NCBI GenBank assembly: GCA_964397655.1
Contig: CAYNKA010000025.1
Span: forward strand, 1 to 22,614
DNA: 22,614 nt
Source of the DNA: CAYNKA01 sp964397655
Lineage (GTDB): Bacteria > Spirochaetota > Spirochaetia > DTKZ01
Direction: 5' to 3'
The position numbers and the translations under genes were made by a program. Shown here piece after piece: positions 13,570 through 19,029 of the stretch. The number at the start of each line of letters is the position of its first letter. Position 1 is the first letter of the stretch. A model generated the notes under the pieces. That model worked only from the letters and a program-made list of their open reading frames with translations. It had not been told where the DNA came from and did no database searches.

Positions 13570-14469
13570 ATGAAGCGTATTACCGTAGCGGCTCTCGTGG
13601 CTTTCACCGCAGTCGGCCTCGTTTACGCCGGCGGAAGCAAGGAAGAACCGAAGAAAGAGACCCCGAAGGCCGAGACCAAGGCTCCCGCCCCCGCGGGCAA
13701 GCTGTCCATGGGAGGCTCGACCACCGTCGAACCCATCATCACGCGGGCCATCGAATCCTTCTCGAAGGTCAATCCGAGCGCGAAGCTCTCCTACGACAGC
13801 CAGGGCTCCAGCGTGGGCATCACCGGCGTCATCGACGGAGTCTACGATCTCGGGGGCTCCTCGCGGGAAATCAAGAAAGAGGAAATCGACAAGGGCGTGA
13901 AACCCATTGCCATCTGCCTCGACGGTCTCGCCGTCATCGTGAACGGGGGAATCCCGGTGGACAATCTCGAGGTCAGGCAGATCGCCGATCTCTTCAACGG
14001 CACCGTCAAGAACTGGAAGGAATTGGGCGGTCCCGACGCTCCGGTCGTGGTCGTGAACCGGGACGAGGCTTCCGGCACCCGCGCCGCCTTCCTGGAACTC
14101 GTCCTTCAGGCCGTCTACAAGCAGAAGAACGATCCGAAGCAGAAGTTCCTGAAGGACGCGATCACCGTTGAGTCCAACGGCGACATGGTCACCAAGGTCG
14201 GCTCCACCCCCAACGCGATCGGCTACTGCGGCTTCGGTTACCTCGAGCAGGCCAGGAAGATGGGTGCTAAATCGATCTCCGTGAACGGCATAAAGGACGA
14301 CGTGAAGAACATCTACAACAAGACCTACCCGATCTCCCGCGAGCTCTTCATGGTGTCCAAGGGCGACCTTCCCGCCGGCTCGCTGAAGAAGTCCTTCGTG
14401 GACTACCTCCTCTCGGCCGAAGGCCAGGCCATCGTGGCGAAGGCCGGTTTCATCCCCTTCGAGAAGTGA
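13570..14469 (+). CDS. pstS: Phosphate ABC transporter substrate-binding protein PstS
   Basis: Extracytoplasmic phosphate-binding protein of 299 aa. An N-terminal signal peptide (about 1-20, ending VYA) is followed by GGSKEE and a Lys/Glu/Pro/Ala linker to residue 43. The lipobox Cys is absent. The mature protein shows the phosphate-binding loops MGGSTTVEP (47-55), DSQGSSVGI (76-84) and NRDEASGTR (163-171), plus the domain-II hallmark LFNGTVKNWKELGG (141-154). The SD AGGAGG (13559-13564) is 5 nt before the ATG. It is the first gene of pstSCAB-phoU, with pstC starting 7 nt after its stop. The Pho-box-like repeat upstream predicts induction by phosphate starvation. Confidence 0.97.
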   Translation: MKRITVAALVAFTAVGLVYAGGSKEEPKKETPKAETKAPAPAGKLSMGGSTTVEPIITRAIESFSKVNPSAKLSYDSQGSSVGITGVIDGVYDLGGSSREIKKEEIDKGVKPIAICLDGLAVIVNGGIPVDNLEVRQIADLFNGTVKNWKELGGPDAPVVVVNRDEASGTRAAFLELVLQAVYKQKNDPKQKFLKDAITVESNGDMVTKVGSTPNAIGYCGFGYLEQARKMGAKSISVNGIKDDVKNIYNKTYPISRELFMVSKGDLPAGSLKKSFVDYLLSAEGQAIVAKAGFIPFEK

Positions 14470-14476
14470 GCGGGCG

Positions 14477-15430
14477 GTGGAAAAGAGATTTGCGGCTTCC
14501 GGTTTCTTCCAGGCGTCAGCCGGGAAGAAGCCGCCGGCCGGAACCGGCATGAGGAGGGTCCCGAGGGCGGGACGGTTCCGCGAGGCCTTCGTCGAGAAGC
14601 TGCTTCTCGCCTGCGCCCTCGTTTCCGTCCTCAGCGTCGTGTTCATCACGATTTTCATCTTTCAAAAAGGAGCCCCGCTTTTCAGGAGCGTGGGCGTCCC
14701 GGATTTCCTGTTCGGGCTCGAGTGGGAGCCGACGGGCAATCCTCCGAAGTACGGGATACTTCCCTTCATCGTCGGCTCCTTTTTCGTCACCTTCCTTTCG
14801 CTCCTCATAGCCGTGCCGGTGGGGGTCGCCTGCGGCATCTTCCTCGCGGAGATGGCGAAGGGAAGGACGGCGAGAATAATCCGGAGCGTCGTGGAGCTGC
14901 TCGCCGGCATTCCGTCCGTCGTGTACGGCTTTTTCGGCATCGTGGCGGTTTCCTCGGTCGTCAGGACGCTGTTCGGCGGTACCGGCTTCAACGTCCTTTC
15001 CGCCTCCCTCGTGCTCGCGATCATGGTGTTGCCCACGATCATCAACATCACCGAGGTTTCGCTCCGCGCCGTCCCCGTCGAGTTCAAGGAAGGCTCCTAC
15101 GCCCTCGGGGCGACCCAGTGGCAGTCGATTCTGAACGTCCTGCTCCCCGCGGCCCGGTCCGGCATCCTCGCCGGGATCGTGCTCGGCATGGGCCGGGCGG
15201 TAGGCGAGACCATGGCCGTCCTCATGGTGGGCGGCAACGCCCCGATCATGCCGACCGGCCCGCTTTCGAAGGTGAGGACCCTCACCATGAACGTGGTCAC
15301 GGATATGGGCTATGCATCGGGCGATCACATGACCGCCCTGTTCACGACGGGCATCGTCCTCTTCTTCTTCATCTTCGCCCTCAACTTCCTGGTTTTCCTT
15401 CTCAAGAAGAAAACCGTCATCAAGGAATGA
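14477..15430 (+). CDS. pstC: Phosphate ABC transporter permease PstC
   Basis: Inner-membrane permease subunit, 317 aa, with six predicted helices after a ~36-residue basic cytoplasmic N-terminus. Family landmarks are the first periplasmic loop FGLEWEPTGNPPKYGILPF, ELLAGIPSVVYGFFG, the EAA loop (EGSYALGATQWQSI..VLLPAARSGILAG) that docks on PstB, and GRAVGETMAVLMVGGN. Start: GTG 14477, 7 nt after the pstS stop, gives a longer N-terminus. It has no clear SD and may depend on coupling to pstS translation. ATG 14549 is an alternative and also lacks an SD. It heterodimerises with PstA, whose gene begins 4 nt after the pstC stop. Unlike PstA it has no inserted domain. Confidence 0.96.
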   Translation: MEKRFAASGFFQASAGKKPPAGTGMRRVPRAGRFREAFVEKLLLACALVSVLSVVFITIFIFQKGAPLFRSVGVPDFLFGLEWEPTGNPPKYGILPFIVGSFFVTFLSLLIAVPVGVACGIFLAEMAKGRTARIIRSVVELLAGIPSVVYGFFGIVAVSSVVRTLFGGTGFNVLSASLVLAIMVLPTIINITEVSLRAVPVEFKEGSYALGATQWQSILNVLLPAARSGILAGIVLGMGRAVGETMAVLMVGGNAPIMPTGPLSKVRTLTMNVVTDMGYASGDHMTALFTTGIVLFFFIFALNFLVFLLKKKTVIKE

Positions 15431-15434
15431 AGCA

Positions 15435-17096
15435 ATGAACCCTAGGAAAACCGGACAGCTCCCGAGGTCGAAGCACGCGAAGCGGACACGATTCGAGGAC
15501 TTCATGGCCCGCACGGTCCTGTGGGGCGCCGCCGGAGTCACCATCCTCGCCCTTGCCGCGGTCATCGGCTACATCCTGTTCCGCGGCTTCTACAGCGATT
15601 CCGTCAGCGAGAGCGCCTACGTGCCCCTTCCGGAACTCGAACTTCCGGTGGATTCGGCAGGCGGCGCGTCGGTCGCGGTGGTCGTGAACTCGTCGGTGAG
15701 GGCGGACGCCTTGGAGATCGACGACCTCGTCTCGATCTTCCAGGGCAGGAATTTCGAGTGGGACGAGATATCCGCCCAGGACCTCAGGATCCTGCCCCTC
15801 GCGGTCTCGCCCGAGGTCTCCCCTGTCTACGAACTCGCGGCCGCCCTCCTCAGGGGGGGGCGGACCAAATACGGAGCCAACGTCGGCATCCTGCCGTCCG
15901 AAGAGAGCCTTCTCAAGGAAGTCGGCCGAACCAAGGGGGCGGTCGGCTTCGTGGAGTCTGGGAGATTTCGGGAAGCCCGCGGAATCAAGCGGGTGGCGGT
16001 GCTCAGGACCGTGGCTGCGGTGAATCCCTCGGTGATGAAGCTTCAGAACAACAGGCGCCTGCGATCGCTCGGCGAGCGGGAACTCGCCGACATTTTCAGG
16101 GGACGGGCCCTGACCTGGGATCAGGTAGGCGGAATACGGCTTCCGATCGTGCCCGTGGTGCTCCGCCCGCAAACCGAGGGTTCCGAGAAGGATTTCGCCT
16201 CGCTCCTCCTCGGCGGGAAATTTGCTCTTCCGCCGAACGCGGTGGAGGCCTCGGACCCGGAGGAACTCGCCCTGATCCTCGCGAAAACCGAGGGTGCCGT
16301 CGCCCTCGTTTCCCGGAGTCTCGCCGACGAGAAGTCCCTGGAAACCGTGAACTCGGATTCGCGGAAGCGGGGTCCGAACCTTTCGCTTTCCTTCCTCCTC
16401 GAGGAGCCGAAGGCGGCGGGAAAGGTGGGCGGCATCTCGACGATCGTCCTCAACACCTTCTTCATGATCCTGCTCACCCTCCTTTTTTCCACGCCGATCG
16501 GCGTGGCGGCGGCGGTGTATCTCGTCGAATACGCGAAACAGGGCAGGCTCGTTACCCTGCTTCGCCTCGGCACGGAGACCCTCGCCGGGATTCCCTCGGT
16601 CATCTTCGGGCTCTTCGGATTCATCGTCTTCGTCTCCCTTTTCGGTTTCGGAATCGGCCTTCTTTCCGGAACCCTGACCGTGACCATGATGATCCTTCCC
16701 ACGATCACGAGGACCTCCGAAGAGGCGCTGAAGGCCGTGCCCTCGGGGCTTCGGGAAGGAAGCCTCGCCCTGGGAGCCACCAAGCTGCAGACGGTCTTCA
16801 GGGTGATCGTCCCGGCCGCCGTGCCGGGTATCCTCACGGGCGTGATCCTGGCGCTCGGAAGGGCCGTGGGGGAGACGGCGGCCCTCCTGTTCACCATGGG
16901 CTTCGATTACCGGCTCGTGAAGGACCTCACCTCTTCCGCAAGGATGCTGTCGGTTCATCTTTACCAGCTGGTTCGCGAGGGCATCTCGTTCGACCGGGCC
17001 TTCGCCACGGCTACGGTTCTCATCTTCATCGTATTCATCGTGAATCTATCCACGACCCGGCTCATAGGCCGGATGAACAGGCTGGCGGGCAAATGA
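15435..17096 (+). CDS. pstA: Phosphate ABC transporter permease PstA with a large PstS-lobe-like extracytoplasmic insert
   Basis: Permease partner of PstC, 553 aa against a usual ~280-300. Residues 1-27 are cytoplasmic and TM1 is about 28-50. The permease then resumes at about 330 (GGISTIVLNTFFMILLTLL), with LAGIPSVIFGLFGFIVF (383-399), an EAA loop ending in the segment 440-469 (EGSLALGATKLQTVFRVIVP) and GRAVGETAALLFTMGF (475-490). The extra ~270 residues between TM1 and TM2 should face outside. They contain two repeats (about 79-176 and 186-293), each with an IFxGR....WD motif (101-110, 220-229) and a TxGAVgxV segment. Both resemble domain II of PstS (LFNGTVKNWKELGG; NAIGYCGFGY). The reading frame is continuous, with an SD (AAGGA, 15422-15426). 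The permease call is secure; the origin of the insert is an inference. Confidence 0.93.
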   Translation: MNPRKTGQLPRSKHAKRTRFEDFMARTVLWGAAGVTILALAAVIGYILFRGFYSDSVSESAYVPLPELELPVDSAGGASVAVVVNSSVRADALEIDDLVSIFQGRNFEWDEISAQDLRILPLAVSPEVSPVYELAAALLRGGRTKYGANVGILPSEESLLKEVGRTKGAVGFVESGRFREARGIKRVAVLRTVAAVNPSVMKLQNNRRLRSLGERELADIFRGRALTWDQVGGIRLPIVPVVLRPQTEGSEKDFASLLLGGKFALPPNAVEASDPEELALILAKTEGAVALVSRSLADEKSLETVNSDSRKRGPNLSLSFLLEEPKAAGKVGGISTIVLNTFFMILLTLLFSTPIGVAAAVYLVEYAKQGRLVTLLRLGTETLAGIPSVIFGLFGFIVFVSLFGFGIGLLSGTLTVTMMILPTITRTSEEALKAVPSGLREGSLALGATKLQTVFRVIVPAAVPGILTGVILALGRAVGETAALLFTMGFDYRLVKDLTSSARMLSVHLYQLVREGISFDRAFATATVLIFIVFIVNLSTTRLIGRMNRLAGK

Positions 17097-17127
17097 TCGG
17101 AACCCCGCGGGCGAGGAGCATGCTTTC

Positions 17128-17880
17128 ATGGAACCCAAACTGGAAGTGAGGAACCTGGACCTGTATTACGGGGATTTCCAGGCCTTGAGGAACGTATCGA
17201 TCTCGATCGACCGGAACACCGTCACCGCCTTCATCGGTCCCTCCGGCTGCGGAAAATCGACCTTCCTCAGGGTCCTCAACAGGATGAACGACCTCATCGA
17301 CGGAGTCGCGGTGACCGGGCAGGTCCTCTACGACGGCATCGACGTCTATCTCGACTACGACGTGATCGATCTCAGGAAGAAGATCGGCATGGTGTTCCAG
17401 AAGCCGAACCCCTTCCCCATGAGCGTCTACGACAACGTCGCCTACGGGCCGAGAATCCACGGAGTGAAAAGCAGGTCCGTGCTCGACGGGATCGTCGAGA
17501 AGAGCCTCATGGACGCCGCGGTTTGGGACGAGCTCAAGGACAGGCTCGACAAGCCGGCGCTCGGCCTTTCGGGCGGCCAGCAGCAGAGGCTCTGTATAGC
17601 CCGGGTGCTCGCCGTGGAACCGGACGTCGTGCTCATGGACGAGCCGACCTCGGCCCTCGATCCCATATCCACGGCGAGGATCGAGGACCTCATCGGCGAG
17701 CTCAAGAAAGACTACAGCATCGTCATCGTGACGCACAACATGCAGCAGGCGGGAAGGATATCGGACCGCACGGCCTTCTTCCTCACGGGCGAGATCGTGG
17801 AATACGGATCGACGAAGGATATTTTCTTCAACCCCGCCGACGGGAGGACCGAGGCTTACATTTCCGGCCGGTTCGGTTGA
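17128..17880 (+). CDS. pstB: Phosphate ABC transporter ATP-binding protein PstB
   Basis: Cytoplasmic ATPase that powers phosphate import, 250 aa, normal length. Walker A GPSGCGKST (37-45), Q-loop MVFQKPNPFPMSVYDN (88-103), signature LSGGQQQR (147-154), Walker B VLMDEPTSALDP (168-179) and switch H203 (VTHNMQQA) are all intact. PstB-type features include KPNPFPMS and the LNRMNDL segment. The ATG at 17128 has GAGGAG (17113-17118) spaced 9 nt. The gene lies 31 nt after pstA and is followed by phoU, so transport and PhoU signalling are transcribed together. Confidence 0.98.
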   Translation: MEPKLEVRNLDLYYGDFQALRNVSISIDRNTVTAFIGPSGCGKSTFLRVLNRMNDLIDGVAVTGQVLYDGIDVYLDYDVIDLRKKIGMVFQKPNPFPMSVYDNVAYGPRIHGVKSRSVLDGIVEKSLMDAAVWDELKDRLDKPALGLSGGQQQRLCIARVLAVEPDVVLMDEPTSALDPISTARIEDLIGELKKDYSIVIVTHNMQQAGRISDRTAFFLTGEIVEYGSTKDIFFNPADGRTEAYISGRFG

Positions 17881-17901
17881 CGACAAGGAGAGGTGGTTCC
17901 C

Positions 17902-18552
17902 GTGCGAAACATATATCAAGACGAAATCCGCAGGCTCGACCATGAGGTCCTCAGAATGGGGGCCGTCGTCGAGGAGGCCCTGCTGAAGGGAATCGAAGCC
18001 CTTATAAGCAAGAATATCGAACTCGCCGAGGGGCTGATCCGGGGAGATTCCGCCGTGAACGCTCTTCAGCTCGGGCTCGAGGACGAAATCGTCACGCTGA
18101 TCGCCACCGAACAGCCGGTGGCACGCGACCTCAGGCGTCTCGTGTCGATGCTCAAGATCGTCACCAACCTCGAGAGAATGGGGGACCATGCCGTCCATCT
18201 CGGTAAGGCAGCGATCCGATTCCGGGACGAGGAATACGTCATCCCCATCGAATTGCTCGAGAGGATGGGGAACCTCTGCGTCGGGATGATTCACGATGTC
18301 CTCACCGCCTTCGTGAACGGGGACGAGAAGCTCGCGCGCGACATCGCGAGTCACGATTCGGCGGTCGACGAGCTGCACAGGGACGTCACGGACAGGATCC
18401 TCGAGGTGATGCGCGAGGGCGGAAGGACCGTGGAGCAGGCGGCCCGGCTTCTCCTCATCGCGCGCTTTCTCGAGCGGCTCGGCGACCATGTGACCAACAT
18501 CTGCGAATGGATCGTGTTCACGGAGACGGGAAAACACGTCGAGCTGAATTGA
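17902..18552 (+). CDS. phoU: Phosphate signalling/transport accessory protein PhoU (copy 2, operon-terminal)
   Basis: A second PhoU of 216 aa with two helical repeats: LIATEQPVARDLRRLVSMLKI..LERMGDHAVH (repeat 1) and LLIARFLERLGDHVTNICEWIVF (repeat 2), giving the paired metal-binding E-R-x-G-D motifs. As the last gene of pstSCAB-phoU it is in the canonical position for the PstB-interacting regulator. Start: GTG 17902 lies 8 nt after GAGAGG (17888-17893). GTG 17893 is in frame but only 2 nt from AAGGAG (17885-17890), which is too close. It differs clearly from the divergent copy at 12791-13447 outside the motifs, so the two are old paralogues and not a recent duplication. Confidence 0.94.
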   Translation: MRNIYQDEIRRLDHEVLRMGAVVEEALLKGIEALISKNIELAEGLIRGDSAVNALQLGLEDEIVTLIATEQPVARDLRRLVSMLKIVTNLERMGDHAVHLGKAAIRFRDEEYVIPIELLERMGNLCVGMIHDVLTAFVNGDEKLARDIASHDSAVDELHRDVTDRILEVMREGGRTVEQAARLLLIARFLERLGDHVTNICEWIVFTETGKHVELN

Positions 18553-18554
18553 GC

Positions 18555-18568
18555 CGGAAGATGTTCCG
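18555..18568 (+). terminator. Short hairpin after the pst operon
   Basis: CGGAA-GATG-TTCCG forms a 5-bp stem with a 4-nt loop two bases after the phoU stop. There is no T run, so it is a weak candidate for an operon 3' end. No better terminator is seen before the arsR promoter. Confidence 0.25.
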
Positions 18569-18601
18569 CTTCGGTTCCGCAGCCCGCAGGATCCGCGGCT
18601 C

Positions 18602-18630
18602 TTGACGAAACCGGACGGGCGCGGTAATCT
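18602..18630 (+). promoter_or_regulatory. Promoter of the arsR-ATPase operon
   Basis: TTGACG (18602-18607) and TAATCT (18625-18630) are separated by the ideal 17 nt, giving an expected +1 at 18637. That base is the A of an ATG opening an 11-codon ORF. The operator palindrome begins at about the same place, so bound repressor would block initiation. Confidence 0.75.
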
Positions 18631-18634
18631 TTAT

Positions 18635-18654
18635 ATATGAATACTTGTTCATAT
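18635..18654. promoter_or_regulatory. ArsR/SmtB-type operator
   Basis: ATATGAA-TACTTG-TTCATAT is an inverted repeat with perfect 7-bp arms. Its core TGAATA-CT-TGTTCA matches the 12-2-12 layout known for SmtB/CzrA/CadC operators (TGAA-N6-TTCA). It covers the predicted transcription start, as expected for a repressor. A second copy of ATATGAA at 18651-18657 makes an overlapping palindrome TTCATATGAA. Confidence 0.8.
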
Positions 18655-18672
18655 GAATGGTTGTCGATGTGA
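18637..18672 (+). CDS. Possible leaderless leader peptide upstream of arsR
   Basis: An 11-codon ORF, MNTCSYEWLSM, starts exactly at the predicted +1. Its TGA overlaps an in-frame GTG (18669) of arsR as GTGA. This could couple arsR translation to the leader in the absence of any SD. It is very short, overlaps the operator and could be chance; no homologue is known to me. Confidence 0.25.
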   Translation: MNTCSYEWLSM

Positions 18673-19025
18673 AAAAGACGGTACCCAAGTGCGCTGTCAC
18701 CATCGTCCACGAAAAGACCGTCGCGGAGGTCCGAAAGCACCTTCCCGCGGACGAGGCCCTCTACGAGCTCGCCGATTTCTTCAAGGTCTTCGGCGACACG
18801 ACGAGGATCAAGATCCTCCAAGCCCTGTTCAGATCCGAACTCTGCGTCTGCGACCTCTCCGCGGTCCTCGGCGTCAGCCAGTCCGCGGTCTCCCATCAGC
18901 TGAAGATCCTCAGGATGGCGAACCTCGTCAAGCCGCGCAAGGAAGGAAAGATCGTCTACTACTCCCTGAGCGACGATCATGTCGCCGCGATCCTGGCCCA
19001 GGGCCTCGATCACGTGGAGGAGTGA
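18657..19025 (+). CDS. ArsR/SmtB-family metal-sensing repressor (CadC/ZiaR-like)
   Basis: A 122-residue winged-helix repressor that should release its operator on binding Zn, Cd or Pb. The DNA-binding helix is in VLGVSQSAVSHQLKILRMANLV. It keeps both known metal sites. The alpha-3N site has C12 and H18 in the N-terminal arm with C63-x-C65 in ELCVCDL. The alpha-5 site has D106-x-H108, H119 and E122 with exactly the spacing of SmtB D104/H106/H117/E120. ATG 18657 lies directly after the operator and has no SD; GTG 18669 (4 codons later) is an alternative start coupled to the mini-ORF. The ATPase gene starts 4 nt after its stop, so the repressor controls the pump and itself. Confidence 0.94.
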   Translation: MVVDVKKTVPKCAVTIVHEKTVAEVRKHLPADEALYELADFFKVFGDTTRIKILQALFRSELCVCDLSAVLGVSQSAVSHQLKILRMANLVKPRKEGKIVYYSLSDDHVAAILAQGLDHVEE

Positions 19026-19029
19026 GACC

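Noticed and set aside
15435..17096. Possibility that long PstA is an assembly or frameshift artefact joining a PstS fragment to PstA
   Set aside because: The frame is uninterrupted, codon use is uniform, the insert lies between TM1 and TM2 instead of at an end, and its two repeats are clearly diverged from the PstS in the same operon.
15521..17149. 542-codon plus-strand frame overlapping pstA
   Set aside because: Its composition is almost entirely Arg/Gly/Pro/Asp and it has no membrane segments; the pstA frame carries clear permease motifs.
18979..19029. Upstream ATG as start of the P-type ATPase
   Set aside because: It lies inside arsR, has no SD and adds 17 non-family residues. GTG 19030 has GGAGGAG at 7 nt and starts just before the metal-binding domain.
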